DNA of 64,000 bases from Gordonia mangrovi (GCF_024734075.1 NZ_CP102850.1:3844001-3908000); one strand, 5' to 3'. Shown: positions 17,719 to 27,485, numbered from the stretch's first letter. A program made the numbers and translations. The notes: a model not told the origin generated them from the sequence alone.

Positions 17719-18735
17719 TCATCGTTGACTGAGCTGCCGGTCGACAGCATCCGATCGACCGGGTCGATCCTCCGCGAACCGAAGAGCGTCCAGCAAGGCG
17801 AGTTGTTCGTCGTCCAGGTCGATCGCCGTTGCGCGGCGGGCGTCGTCGAGATTCGACAACGCGCTGGTGCCCACGACGACACCCGCTACTCCCGGTCGCC
17901 TGAACAGCCAGGCCAGCGCGAGTGAGGAGGGGGTCACTCCCCAATCGTCGGCGAGGGATGCGAACCGCCGGGCTCGACCGATCTGATCGTCGCTGAACCC
18001 TCCTCCACCCCAACGTCTGTGGCCAACGTATGCGCGCTCGATAGCACCGCGTCCGGCCAGTAGACCCCCGGCCAAGGGGGAGTAGGCGAGCATCGGAATA
18101 TCGAACTTCTGCGCCGCTGCGGTGACGCCGCTGTCTTCGACATCGCGTTCGGCCAGGCTGTAGCGGACCTGATGGGTGGCGGGTGGCCGCGCGCCCGACT
18201 CCGACACGACATGCATCAGCTGCTCGGTCTGGGCGCTGGAGTAGTTGGAGATACCCCATGCGCGGATCTTTCCCTGGGTGATCAGATCGTTGAAGGTCGC
18301 GACCGTCTCATCGAGCGGCGTGTGCAGATCGGGGAGATGGGCGTAGTAGAGATCGAGGCGATCGGTGCCCAGCCGGCGAAGACTCAGGTCCAGTTGCTCG
18401 ACGATGTGGTCCCGGGTGAGCAATCCGACGAAGGGGCCGTCCACGCGCGACCGCCCGAGTGGTTCTCCCACCTTCGACGCCAGATGGACTTCGTCGCGTA
18501 TGCCCCGCAGCGCACGCCCCAACAGTTCCTCCGACGAGGGACGAATCCGGTGTGACGGTACCGACGGCTGGTCGTACTCGGGCTGATTGCCATACGAATT
18601 GGCGGTGTCGAAGGAGGTGATCCCGCGCTCGAGCGCACCACGTACCAGTGCGGGGACATCGTCGGAGCGCGGAGCCACACCGAAGGTCGCGGTTCCGAGT
18701 ACGAGTCCCGGAAATTGATTAGCATTCTGACACAT
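17719..18735 (-). CDS. aldo/keto reductase
   Basis: 338 aa, (alpha/beta)8 NADPH-dependent reductase. The catalytic tetrad is visible: D43 and Y48 in SFDTANSYGN, Lys in HLASKVGEP, His in LYYAHLPDL. The conserved GKIRAWGISNYS and LAYSPLAGGLL strands follow, and the C-terminal GVVVGTS segment binds the cofactor phosphate. It reduces an aldehyde or ketone; substrate unknown. Start chosen at ATG 18735 because the frame upstream has no family similarity. It converges on the DUF222 gene (74 bp apart) and diverges from the MFS transporter, sharing a 200-bp control region. Confidence 0.9.
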   Translation of the reverse strand: MCQNANQFPGLVLGTATFGVAPRSDDVPALVRGALERGITSFDTANSYGNQPEYDQPSVPSHRIRPSSEELLGRALRGIRDEVHLASKVGEPLGRSRVDGPFVGLLTRDHIVEQLDLSLRRLGTDRLDLYYAHLPDLHTPLDETVATFNDLITQGKIRAWGISNYSSAQTEQLMHVVSESGARPPATHQVRYSLAERDVEDSGVTAAAQKFDIPMLAYSPLAGGLLAGRGAIERAYVGHRRWGGGGFSDDQIGRARRFASLADDWGVTPSSLALAWLFRRPGVAGVVVGTSALSNLDDARRATAIDLDDEQLALLDALRFAEDRPGRSDAVDRQLSQR

Positions 18736-18935
18736 AGGGATTCGCTTTCGGAAGGCACATTCGCAAACACCGATGTCTGGGTCGGGTTGGCCGAGGAATT
18801 GCATCTCAACACATCTCGGTGGATGAGATCGTATGGGGCGCCGACGATCCTCGTCCATACCTCCGATGCGGTATCTGTGCGGATACCACGGCGCAGCGAT
18901 GGCGTCGTGGGCTCGCCAGCTGATGGACTGATCCG

Positions 18936-20414
18936 ATGCCCAGTTCCCGCCGTGGCGGCGTTGCAGCGAGACGACGTTCCAGACGACACCAAGACATAGC
19001 CCCAGCAGGCGATGCCCGACGCGGATCGTATCGTGCGGGACTGTTCATCTTGTGCGGGTGCGGAATGCTCGCCTCATTTCTGGCCACCGCGTTGGTCCCG
19101 GCAGCCGGTATGATCGGCGCCTACCTCGGAGTCAGCGCCACCAGTGGGTCTTGGGCCCTGACCGCCACCTTCCTGGCCGCGGCGGCGAGTACGCCGATTG
19201 CGGGGCGCGCCGCGGACCTCGTCGGAGATCGACGGGTACTGACCATCCTGGTGGCGACGATCTCGGTCGGAACCGCCGTCTGTGCACTCACCGACGACCT
19301 CGTTCCGATGGTCATCGGGCGCACCCTGCAGGGATGCGGGGCCGGAGTGATCCCAGTGGGGATGAGCATCATCCGTCGCCTGCTGGGGCCGTCCCGGGCG
19401 GCCGTCGGCGCTTCCACGATGTCGGTGGCGGTCGGCCTCGGCGGCGGTGTGGGCCTACCGCTGGCAGCGTGGATCACCGAAGACCTCGGCATCTCGGCAC
19501 TCTTCTGGATCGCCACCGCCGCCGGCGTCTCACTCGCGGTGGGCGTCCGCGCGCTGCTGCCGCCCGACCCGGCACGCTCGGGCGAGTCGTTCGACCCGGT
19601 CGGTGCGCTTGGTCTGGTCGCCGTCATGTTGTGTCTGCTCATACCCGTTTCGCAGGGACCCCGGTGGGGATGGACATCACCGGCACTGCTGAGCCTGCTC
19701 GGGGCAGGTGTGCTCGTGGCCGTCTTCTGGATGCGGTACGAGATGCGGCACCGGTGTCCACTCGTCGATCTACGTGCTGCTCGATCTCCGGTGATCGCGG
19801 TGGCGAACATCGCGTCGGGTCTGATCGGACTGATGTACATGCTCGCCACCCTGACGGCCGCGCAGCTGCTACAGACGGCGCCGGTGGGCCCGTATGCAGG
19901 CATGGGGGAGTCGATCCTGATCACCGGTATCCTCCTCACTCCCGGCGGCCTGGTGATTGTGGTGAGCACGCCTGTCGCCGCCCGGCTCATCCGAAGCAGC
20001 GGTGCAGCAACGGCTCTCGCCGTGGCCGCGGCGTTCGTCGCCGTCGGGTACCTGCTGCTCCTGCGATGGCACGACGCTCCGTGGCAGGTGTCTGTAGGCG
20101 TCACCGTCGTGGCGGCGGGAGTGGGCATGGGGATGACAGCGACCCCGGTGATGATCTCGGTGTCGACCCCGCCCACGCGGATGGCGGCAGCACAGGCGCT
20201 CAACGTGGTGGCCCGCTTCGCGGGAACAGCGGTTGCTTCCGCGCTCGTGGTGGCCGTGCTCGAGGCATTTGGTGACGATCACGGCGCTGTCGTGCCGTCC
20301 GAGGCCGCCTATCGCGCACTGTTCGTGATCGGTGGCGCGGTGGCGCTGCTCACATGCGCGCTCTCGATCGTGGCGGCCCGCCGCCGTCTTCGGCACGATG
20401 TCACTGCGGCGTAA
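18936..20414 (+). CDS. MFS drug/metabolite exporter (DHA2/EmrB-QacA type)
   Basis: 492 aa with 13-14 hydrophobic segments beginning near residue 35. Features are the motif-A-like GRAADLVGDRRVLTI after helix 2, GRTLQGCGAGVIPVG in helix 4, and a glycine-rich helix 5 (VGLGGGVGLPLAAWI) as in the antiporter motif C. Overall length fits 14-helix proton-driven drug exporters. The N-terminus is Arg-rich (RRGGVAARRRSRR), which supports an inside start. Divergent from the aldo/keto reductase, so the two may respond to the same compound. Substrate unknown. Confidence 0.85.
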   Translation: MPSSRRGGVAARRRSRRHQDIAPAGDARRGSYRAGLFILCGCGMLASFLATALVPAAGMIGAYLGVSATSGSWALTATFLAAAASTPIAGRAADLVGDRRVLTILVATISVGTAVCALTDDLVPMVIGRTLQGCGAGVIPVGMSIIRRLLGPSRAAVGASTMSVAVGLGGGVGLPLAAWITEDLGISALFWIATAAGVSLAVGVRALLPPDPARSGESFDPVGALGLVAVMLCLLIPVSQGPRWGWTSPALLSLLGAGVLVAVFWMRYEMRHRCPLVDLRAARSPVIAVANIASGLIGLMYMLATLTAAQLLQTAPVGPYAGMGESILITGILLTPGGLVIVVSTPVAARLIRSSGAATALAVAAAFVAVGYLLLLRWHDAPWQVSVGVTVVAAGVGMGMTATPVMISVSTPPTRMAAAQALNVVARFAGTAVASALVVAVLEAFGDDHGAVVPSEAAYRALFVIGGAVALLTCALSIVAARRRLRHDVTAA

Positions 20415-20564
20415 CAGGCCTACGCGATCCGACATGTGAACGTAACGAGCATGACGTCGTCGGCACACACGACGGGGCGACCCTGCGCCGCCTGACGCAA
20501 ATGAGGTAGCCCAAAGGTTCACCGCGCAGCGGTATTCCAGATATGTCGGCCCGGTGTTTGACTC

Positions 20565-22109
20565 GTGTTCATGACCAGCCCCCACCCCATCGATCCGCAC
20601 GACGTGGTCGTACACCTCGATGGAATCGCGAAGCGCTTCGGCAATGCCGTTGCACTGGAGAACGTGTCGCTGTCGTTTCGTCGCGGGACGGTGACGGCAC
20701 TGACCGGAGAGAATGGATCAGGCAAATCGACGATCGCCAAGATCATCGGTGGGCTCATCAGCCCCGACTCCGGACAGATCGTCATCGACGGTGAAAGTTG
20801 CCGCCTCAACGATCCGAATGCGGCACGGCGCCAGGGCATCGCGCTGATCAGTCAGGAACTCACACTGGCTGCCGACCTCACCGTCGCCGAGAACATCTTC
20901 ATGGGACGTCTCCCGGCGAGGGCACCGGCGGTGGTGTCGTGGCGGCGCATGCGATCCGAGGCGGTCACAGTTCTGGAGATGTGCGGAATCGATGCCGATC
21001 CGCGGGCACGCGTGGGCGACCTGCCCATCGAGACACAGCAGCAGATCGAAATCGCACGTGCGCTGTCGACACACCCGTCGGTACTCATCCTCGACGAGGC
21101 CACCAGCTCCCTGTCCGAGAAGGCAGCCGATCGGTTGCTGGAACTGGTCGAGGCGCAGCGTCGGGCCGGAACGACTGTCGTGATGATCACGCATCGGATG
21201 AACGAGATCTTCCGAGCCGCCGACACCGCCGCCGTACTGCGAGATGGGTGTATCGTCGCCGAACTCGATGTCGCGACAACCACCGAAGACGAGATCGTCC
21301 GGCAAATGGTTGGTCGCGAACTCGGTGACTACTACGGACAGCGCACGCACACAGCTGATCCGAATGACGTCGTGCTCGGTGTCAAAGCCGTTTCGGTCGA
21401 GTCCAAAGGGCTGCGGCCCGTCGACTTTGCGGTGGCTCGCGGAGAGATCCTCGGAGTAGCTGGTCTTGCCGGTTCAGGCAAGGAGGTCCTGGGCCACGCT
21501 CTGGGCGGTGCTGTGGTCGCCGACGGCGAGATCTGGGTGGATGGTGAATCAGTACCCAGTGGCCGACCGGACAAGGTGCTCGACGGAGGCATCGGGTTTG
21601 TTCCCGAGGACCGCAAGGCGATGGGGCTGATGCTGAACCGTTCCGTGGCGGAGAATTTTGCGCTCGCCTGGCGGTCGAGGATCTTCCGCAAGGGCCTGCG
21701 ACGTTCCGCGTTGGAGAGTCGATACGTGACAGAAGCCGTGTCCCGCTTCGACGTACGGACCGCATCGGCTCGGTTGGCGGTGGGACTGCTCTCCGGCGGC
21801 AATCAACAGAAGATCATCATCGGGCGGCTGTTCGAACTGACGCTGCCCGTCTATGTGATGAGCGAACCGACCCGCGGCATCGATGTCGGTGCACGCAGCT
21901 CGATCTACCGGATGCTGCGAGAGCAGGCGGCTCGCGGGGCCGCGATCGTGATCATCTCCTCGGAACTCAACGAACTGTGCGGAATGTGTGACCGGGTTCT
22001 GACCATGCACCAAGGCGATGTGGTGGCCGAGTTCATCGGGCAGGAGATCACCGAGGACAACATCAACACGGCCATGGTGACCGGACGTGCACCACTCCTG
22101 CAGTCCTGA
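20565..22109 (+). CDS. ribose-type (CUT2) ABC transporter ATP-binding protein
   Basis: 514 aa with two tandem nucleotide-binding domains, as in RbsA/MglA/XylG. Domain 1 has Walker A GENGSGKST near 45, a CUT2-style signature (IETQQQIEIARAL) and Walker B VLILDEATSS. Domain 2 has GLAGSGKEVLG, a full LSGGNQQK signature, and MSEPTRGIDVG where the usual Walker B Asp is Ser. One domain is often catalytically weak in this family. GTG 20565 or ATG 20571 could start it. It begins an operon with permease, ferredoxin, binding protein and dioxygenase genes, so the substrate may be an aromatic or glycoside rather than a plain sugar. Confidence 0.9.
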   Translation: MFMTSPHPIDPHDVVVHLDGIAKRFGNAVALENVSLSFRRGTVTALTGENGSGKSTIAKIIGGLISPDSGQIVIDGESCRLNDPNAARRQGIALISQELTLAADLTVAENIFMGRLPARAPAVVSWRRMRSEAVTVLEMCGIDADPRARVGDLPIETQQQIEIARALSTHPSVLILDEATSSLSEKAADRLLELVEAQRRAGTTVVMITHRMNEIFRAADTAAVLRDGCIVAELDVATTTEDEIVRQMVGRELGDYYGQRTHTADPNDVVLGVKAVSVESKGLRPVDFAVARGEILGVAGLAGSGKEVLGHALGGAVVADGEIWVDGESVPSGRPDKVLDGGIGFVPEDRKAMGLMLNRSVAENFALAWRSRIFRKGLRRSALESRYVTEAVSRFDVRTASARLAVGLLSGGNQQKIIIGRLFELTLPVYVMSEPTRGIDVGARSSIYRMLREQAARGAAIVIISSELNELCGMCDRVLTMHQGDVVAEFIGQEITEDNINTAMVTGRAPLLQS

Positions 22110-22169
22110 CCGGTTCGGGCTGCTATCACCCTGACCGACAATCGATTCGACCTCCACGAGGAGAATGAT

Positions 22170-23234
22170 GTGACCACACTCGAGCAACGCCCGGATGTCG
22201 CCGGGGATTCGCCGATCACGCAGCGCAGTAGACCATCGATGCCACACCTGGGTGACACCGGTGGCGTCCTGGTGGCATTCGCCGTCCTGGTCGTGGTTGC
22301 GGCGATCAGTCAGTCGAGCTTCCTGACCTGGTCCAACCTGATGAACATCGTCGGTGCCAACAGCGTGGCGTTGTCGTTGGCTCTCGGGTCGACATTCGTC
22401 ATCATCGCCGGCGGGATCGATCTGTCGATCGTCTCCATGACCGCTGCGGCAGGCATGGGCTTCGGCCTTCTGCTCCAGTCAGGCGCACCCGCGCTGCTCT
22501 GCATCGCCGGGGCGCTGGCCAGCGGGGCAGTTCTCGGCGTCATCAACGGCATCCTGGTAGCGCGAGCGAACATCTCATTTCTCGTCGTCACCCTCGGCAT
22601 GGCGTCCATCGCCGCCAGCATCGCGCTACTGGCCGACGACGGCTCCACCGTCAACGTGTTCGACATCCCGGCTTTCAGCGCAGTCAACACCTTTGCCACC
22701 GGTCGTATCGGTTCGATCCCGATCATCCTTCTCTTCGACATCGCGCTGGTTCTCGTCGCTGCGGGTGTGCTGGGCTACACGCGTTTCGGACGAGCGGTGT
22801 TCGCCGTGGGCTCCAATGCCGACGCCGCGCGGCTCAACGGCATCAACGTCAAGAACGTCAGGACCGGGGTGTACGCGCTGGCCGGGCTGTCCGCCGGCGT
22901 GGCCGCGATCGTGCAGGTGGGGCGATTGACAGGTGCGTCCCCCCAGGTCGATCCGGCGTTGTTGAACGGCGTCCTCGCGGCAGTCCTGATCGGCGGCACA
23001 TCGTTCAAGGGTGGCAAGGGCAGCATCTGGGGCACCGTGATCGGCGTGCTGTTTCTCGGTGTGGTGCAGAACGTCATGACATTGGCCGACATCTCCAGCT
23101 TCTGGCGACAGGCAGTCAACGGCGTGCTGCTCATCGCTGCGGTGGGCGTCGGCGTTGCTCGGAGTTCGGGCGGTTTTGCACGGATGCAACGTGTGCTCTC
23201 GACACGCCAGACGGGGGTGACGACCAGTGTCTGA
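22170..23234 (+). CDS. ribose-type ABC transporter permease
   Basis: 354 aa, about ten hydrophobic segments. The CUT2 permease hallmarks are LALGSTFVIIAGGIDLSIVS (GGIDLSVG motif), GVINGILVARANISFLVVTL, the cytoplasmic loop FAVGSNADAARLNGINV that contacts the ATPase, and FKGGKGSIWGTVIGVLFLGV. It forms the membrane channel with the preceding ATPase. Start GTG 22170 follows GAGGAG; two nearby ATGs are out of frame. Its 3' end overlaps the ferredoxin gene by 8 bp, a strong sign that transport and oxygenation are coexpressed. Confidence 0.92.
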   Translation: MTTLEQRPDVAGDSPITQRSRPSMPHLGDTGGVLVAFAVLVVVAAISQSSFLTWSNLMNIVGANSVALSLALGSTFVIIAGGIDLSIVSMTAAAGMGFGLLLQSGAPALLCIAGALASGAVLGVINGILVARANISFLVVTLGMASIAASIALLADDGSTVNVFDIPAFSAVNTFATGRIGSIPIILLFDIALVLVAAGVLGYTRFGRAVFAVGSNADAARLNGINVKNVRTGVYALAGLSAGVAAIVQVGRLTGASPQVDPALLNGVLAAVLIGGTSFKGGKGSIWGTVIGVLFLGVVQNVMTLADISSFWRQAVNGVLLIAAVGVGVARSSGGFARMQRVLSTRQTGVTTSV

Positions 23235-23577
23235 CACCGACACATGGATTAGCGCCTGCAGCACCGCTGACCTCGAACCTGGTACCGGACTCAAAGTTCC
23301 GGGTACCTGTCCGCCGATCGCCGTGTTCAACATCGACGGAGAATATTTCGCGATCGACGACACGTGCTCGCACGCCGAGTACTCGCTAGCCGAGGGATAT
23401 GTCGACGGTGACACCGTCGAGTGCGAATTGCACTACGCGGCCTTCTCGGTGAAGACGGGCGCAGCATTGACCGCTCCGGCCACAGAACCCGTCGGTACGT
23501 ATTCGGTTCGCGTACATGACGACCAGATCCAGGTGGCGGCGACGCAACGATGCGTCATCGCGGAATCCCGGCTCTGA
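23227..23577 (+). CDS. Rieske-type ferredoxin of the dioxygenase system
   Basis: 116 aa. The [2Fe-2S] ligands are C47-x-H49 (CSHAEYSL) and C66-x2-H69 (CELHYAAF), the Rieske ferredoxin pattern. It should shuttle electrons from the ferredoxin reductase (27486-28721) to the oxygenase alpha subunit (25519-26895). It is odd that the gene is lodged between the permease and the binding protein of an ABC importer, overlapping the former by 8 bp. The start is GTG 23227. A single-domain soluble protein with no signal peptide. Confidence 0.9.
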   Translation: MSDTDTWISACSTADLEPGTGLKVPGTCPPIAVFNIDGEYFAIDDTCSHAEYSLAEGYVDGDTVECELHYAAFSVKTGAALTAPATEPVGTYSVRVHDDQIQVAATQRCVIAESRL

Positions 23578-23607
23578 CCATTGAGTGACAGAAGGAAAGA
23601 CACCACG

Positions 23608-24621
23608 ATGAAGATCACCAAACCATTGGTCACGGCAGCGTTGGCCGCCACTCTCGGAGTCGGCGTGGTCGCGTGCGGCGGCAGCTCTGATTCCGGCAGC
23701 GAGTTCTTCGGGTTCTCCTCCCCGGTGCTCTCGCAGGAAGGGCAGAAGTTCACGGCCGAGGGTGTGGAAGCCGCTGCGCAAGAGCTGGGTTGGGAAGCGC
23801 AAGTCTACGATGCGAACCTGTCGCCCGACACGCAGGTGTCGAACCTCCAGACAATGGTCGACCGTCCGGCCTCGGCGATCGGTGCATGGGCGCTGGACGA
23901 GGGGGCGATTTCGGGTGCCTATTCTCGTGCAGACGCCGCCGGCATCCCCGTCATCGGGATCAATTCGGGCGGTACCGGTGTGGACGCCTCGGTGTGGACG
24001 GAGAGCACCACCTGTGAGCCGGGTGGTGTCATCGATCGGCTCGCCGACTACTACGCCGAAGCCAAACCGAACGGCACGATCGCGATCATGTCCGGCCCGC
24101 CGGCGCCATCGATCGTCACCATGACCGACTGCTTCACTGAGGCGGCTGAGAACAAGGGTCTCAATATCGTTGTTCGACAGGACAACACCGCAGACACGTC
24201 GGCCAGTGCATCAGCGCTTGCACAGGACATGCTGTCGGCGAATCCCTCGATCGACGGGTTCTGGTCCTACAACGACGGTTCGGCACTCGGTATCGGTTCC
24301 GCCATGCAAGCCCGGGGTCTGACGGCATATTCGCCGAGCAACCCGGAGGGCATCGTGGTGACGGGCAACAACGGAGACGAGGCGGCCATCGCCGCGGTCC
24401 GCAACGGCACCATCTCTGCCACCATCGACACCGATCCGGTGTGCACCGGCTGGGCGATGGTCGCCGCCGCCCGCGATGCGATCGACGGGACAGCTCAGCC
24501 CGAGTACGTGGTCGCAGGGACCATCGTCGACGGCGAGACGATCACCGATTACGTGGCGCCGGCCGACCGCGATTGCTCGCTGGATGACCTCCCGCTCGTG
24601 GAGACCGACGGAAATAATTGA
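23608..24621 (+). CDS. substrate-binding lipoprotein of the CUT2-type ABC importer
   Basis: 337 aa from ATG 23608. A type II lipoprotein signal is visible: basic start, hydrophobic stretch, and lipobox GVVAC with acylated C23. The mature part resembles periplasmic-binding-protein-4/sugar-binding domains: VSNLQTMVDRPASAIGAW, IPVIGINSGG, IDGFWSYNDGSALGIGSA and IVVTGNNGDEAAIAAV are the hinge and ligand-cleft strands of ribose-binding-type proteins. The protein would sit on the outer face of the membrane and deliver ligand to the permease. The ligand is unknown; the context argues for an aromatic or phenolic compound. Confidence 0.9.
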   Translation: MKITKPLVTAALAATLGVGVVACGGSSDSGSEFFGFSSPVLSQEGQKFTAEGVEAAAQELGWEAQVYDANLSPDTQVSNLQTMVDRPASAIGAWALDEGAISGAYSRADAAGIPVIGINSGGTGVDASVWTESTTCEPGGVIDRLADYYAEAKPNGTIAIMSGPPAPSIVTMTDCFTEAAENKGLNIVVRQDNTADTSASASALAQDMLSANPSIDGFWSYNDGSALGIGSAMQARGLTAYSPSNPEGIVVTGNNGDEAAIAAVRNGTISATIDTDPVCTGWAMVAAARDAIDGTAQPEYVVAGTIVDGETITDYVAPADRDCSLDDLPLVETDGNN

Positions 24622-24632
24622 GAGAGAAGAAC

Positions 24633-25490
24633 ATGCGAGATATCCAGTTGACCGAACCCGAAGGCAAGCAGGTCCGCGCGGGGGATCACCTGATCCATTA
24701 CATCGACATGGGGACCGGCCGGCCGACGGTCTTTCTGCACGGCGGCGGCCCGGGCTGCTCGAGTTGGACCGACTTCGGCACCGTGGCAGAAACATTCGCG
24801 GAATCCCGGCGCGTGCTGTTGATGGACATGTTGCACTACGGGCGCTCCAGCAAAGAACCGTTCCGCGCCCCACGCTGGAGTTACCACGCAGGGGTCATCG
24901 GCAAGGCGCTGGACGCGATCGGAATCGAGCAGGCCGACTTCGTCTGCAACTCTGTCGGCGGCTCCACCGCCATCGCGCTTGCGGCCGAACGTCCCGAGCT
25001 GGTCGGCCGGTTGATCGTCACCGGTAGTGAACCGGTGCCGGGTGCGCAGCCGCTCACCCCGGAACTCGGCCGCTTCGGACGTGAGGCCTGGGGCCGCTAC
25101 TACGCCGACGGGGGCCCGACAAAGGAGAAGCTGTTCGACATCATGGCCGAGCTCGAATGGAAGGGCGGCGACGACATCCCCCGTTGGACCTTCGACCTGC
25201 GGTGGGAACTGAGCCTGATGCCTGACCTCCTCGAACTCGGTTCCGATTGGACGGCCGAGGGCGGCCGCGGGATCCCGCAGGATCTCAGTGCGCATCTGCC
25301 GCTCGTGACGTCCCCGACGCTGTTCCTGTGGGGCGACTCCGATGCCTTCGCGGTGCCCGAGTACGCCCTCGAACTCAGCCGACAGGTAGCGGACGGTTCG
25401 GTCTATGTGATGGCCGACGGGGCGCATCACATGGAGGAGCAGCGGCCCGACGAGTTCGCTGCCGTGGCGACGGCTTTCCTCGATTCCTGA
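24633..25490 (+). CDS. alpha/beta hydrolase, meta-cleavage-product-hydrolase-like
   Basis: 285 aa. The HGGGPGCSSW oxyanion region is typical of C-C bond hydrolases such as BphD/HsaD. Nucleophile S107 lies in CNSVGG (first position Cys rather than Gly), the acid is probably Asp in WGDSDAF, and the base His in DGAHHMEEQ. In BphD-type pathways this enzyme cleaves the ring-fission product, but no extradiol dioxygenase is present nearby, so an esterase or another C-C hydrolysis remains possible. It starts 11 bp after the binding protein and 28 bp before the dioxygenase alpha gene. Confidence 0.85.
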   Translation: MRDIQLTEPEGKQVRAGDHLIHYIDMGTGRPTVFLHGGGPGCSSWTDFGTVAETFAESRRVLLMDMLHYGRSSKEPFRAPRWSYHAGVIGKALDAIGIEQADFVCNSVGGSTAIALAAERPELVGRLIVTGSEPVPGAQPLTPELGRFGREAWGRYYADGGPTKEKLFDIMAELEWKGGDDIPRWTFDLRWELSLMPDLLELGSDWTAEGGRGIPQDLSAHLPLVTSPTLFLWGDSDAFAVPEYALELSRQVADGSVYVMADGAHHMEEQRPDEFAAVATAFLDS

Positions 25491-25518
25491 ACCGATTCCA
25501 TTCACAGAGAGAAGAATC

Positions 25519-26895
25519 ATGACGCGCGACATCAATGACCAGCTGCAGGAGCTGGTGGACTGGGAGAACGGTCTCATCGGTCCGGAGATCTTCATCAACG
25601 ACGACATCTATCGACGAGAACTCGAGCAGGTGTTCGGGCGAGCATGGCTGTTCATCGCCCATGACTCGATGCTGCCGAAGCCGGGTGACTTCGTGAACAC
25701 CTACATGGGTGGCGATCCCGTGCTGGCGATCCGCCAGAAGGACGGAAGCGTGCGCGTCTTCCTGAACGCATGTCGACATCGCGGCATGAAGATCTGCCGC
25801 GCCGAGGATGGCAATGCCCGGAATTTCATGTGCACGTATCACGGCTGGACCTACAACACCGCCGGCGAACTGATCAATGTGCCGAACCTGGATACGGCGT
25901 ACTTCAACGACCTCGATCAGAAGCGCTGGGGTTTGGTTGAGGTCGCCCAGATCGACCAGTACAAGGGCATGTGGTTCGCCACCTTCGACGAGAATGCGGT
26001 GCCGCTGACGGACTTTCTCGGCGATATGACGTACTACATCGACAGCTGGGTCGACCGGACCCCGGGTGGCATCGAGATGCTGCCGGGCGTCATCAAATGG
26101 ACGATTCACGGCAACTGGAAGCTCGGTGCCGAACAGTTCGGTGGAGATGGCTATCACGCGATCATCACCCACGCCTCGTCGCTGGGTACGTTTGATCCGG
26201 GCTTCCTGCGCGACATCCAGGGGATCGAGTTCGCCTCCCGCCAGGGCCACGGGTACTCGATGATCTTCGACCGGATGACGCGGTTCGCCGACGATCCGCT
26301 CGGGCGATACAACAGCGACCAGTTCGACGCCCGCCTCGAGCGCTTGGGTGAGGACCGCGCGAACACGGTCGGCAACTTCACGGTCTTTCCCAACCTGTCC
26401 GGGCTGCCCGGTTCGGCCAACCTCCGTGTGTGGCATCCGAAGGGCCCTAACGAGTTCGAGATCTGGTCGTGGACGATCGTCGATGCCGACGCCCCGGAGG
26501 AGGTCAAGCGCGCCCAACGGACCTCGGCCGCATTCACGGAGGGCGCCGCCGGTGTCGTCGAGACAGACGACGGGGAGAACTGGGATCTCATCGGACAGAT
26601 GCTGGACCGGGGAACGCAAACGCGGAAGATGGCGTGGAACTACCAGATGGGCCACGGCCACGAGACCGACCACGACCCGGTGTACCCGGGCCGGGTCCTG
26701 CGCAACTACTTCGGCGAGGGGCCGCAGCGCACGTTCTATCGTCGCTGGCTCGAATTCATGACCAGTGAGGAGTGGCCTGTCGCTCCTGCGGTGGAACCAG
26801 AGCGACACGAGCACGAGGCCACCGCGATGGGCGCCGGTATCGGTCCACGTGCAGCCGCCATCATGAAGGGAGTGGCCAATGCTGACAACAGGTGA
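25519..26895 (+). CDS. Rieske ring-hydroxylating dioxygenase alpha subunit
   Basis: 458 aa. Rieske cluster ligands: C85, H87 (CRHRG) and C105, H108 (CTYHGW). The mononuclear iron site has NWKLGAEQFGGDGYHAIITH, with D210 as the bridge to the neighbouring Rieske domain, H213 and H218 as ligands, and probably an Asp near the C-terminus (GHETDHDPVYPG). The protein therefore looks catalytically complete. It should dihydroxylate or mono-oxygenate an aromatic ring with O2 and electrons from the ferredoxin. The ATG overlaps nothing but follows AGAGAAGA. It pairs with the beta gene, whose start overlaps its end by 17 bp. Confidence 0.94.
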   Translation: MTRDINDQLQELVDWENGLIGPEIFINDDIYRRELEQVFGRAWLFIAHDSMLPKPGDFVNTYMGGDPVLAIRQKDGSVRVFLNACRHRGMKICRAEDGNARNFMCTYHGWTYNTAGELINVPNLDTAYFNDLDQKRWGLVEVAQIDQYKGMWFATFDENAVPLTDFLGDMTYYIDSWVDRTPGGIEMLPGVIKWTIHGNWKLGAEQFGGDGYHAIITHASSLGTFDPGFLRDIQGIEFASRQGHGYSMIFDRMTRFADDPLGRYNSDQFDARLERLGEDRANTVGNFTVFPNLSGLPGSANLRVWHPKGPNEFEIWSWTIVDADAPEEVKRAQRTSAAFTEGAAGVVETDDGENWDLIGQMLDRGTQTRKMAWNYQMGHGHETDHDPVYPGRVLRNYFGEGPQRTFYRRWLEFMTSEEWPVAPAVEPERHEHEATAMGAGIGPRAAAIMKGVANADNR

Positions 26896-27466
26896 GCAGT
26901 CGACGAAGCAACGATCGGCGCCGATGTTCCGGTCATTGGGGATGACGTCGGTCAGCATCGATGAGCAGCATGCTGTGGAGCAGTTCTTGTACGCCGAGGC
27001 CGAGTTGATCGATGAGTGGCAGTGGCGGACCTGGTTCGATCTGTTCACTGACGATGCGCACTATCGGATGCCCATTCGGCGCAACCGGCTACGTCGCCAG
27101 CGCAAGACCGACGAGGCAGACGACCTCAACGGATTGGAGGTCGCGCACTTCGACGACGACAAAGCCTCGCTGGAGATGCGGATCGAGCAATTGGAGAGCG
27201 GCATGCACTGGGCCGAGGATCCACCCTCGCGCTCACGGCATCTGGTGACAAATGTCCGCGTCCAGCGAGCCGATGCGGAGGGCGAGTACTTCGTCCGGTC
27301 GAACTTCTTCATCTATCGCAACCGGTTGGAAGCCGAAGTCGATCTGTGGGCAGGTGAACGTCGGGATGTGCTGCGGTTGGTGGACGGGAGCTTCCGCATC
27401 GCCGATCGCATCATCCTGCTCGACCAGAACCTGATTCTGGCGAAGAACCTGAGTGTTTTCTTCTGA
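26879..27466 (+). CDS. ring-hydroxylating dioxygenase beta subunit
   Basis: 195 aa. A small NTF2/SnoaL-like fold subunit: VEQFLYAEAELIDEWQWRTWFDLFTDDAHYRMPI, then SRSRHLVTNVRVQ, and a closing RIADRIILLDQNLI segment, the standard order of beta subunits. It has no cofactor and stabilises the (alpha-beta)3 hexamer. ATG 26879 lies inside the alpha gene; a second Met (about residue 16) is an alternative start closer to the usual family length. Confidence 0.92.
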   Translation: MLTTGEQSTKQRSAPMFRSLGMTSVSIDEQHAVEQFLYAEAELIDEWQWRTWFDLFTDDAHYRMPIRRNRLRRQRKTDEADDLNGLEVAHFDDDKASLEMRIEQLESGMHWAEDPPSRSRHLVTNVRVQRADAEGEYFVRSNFFIYRNRLEAEVDLWAGERRDVLRLVDGSFRIADRIILLDQNLILAKNLSVFF

Positions 27467-27485
27467 CATCGAAGGGTGAGGCGAC

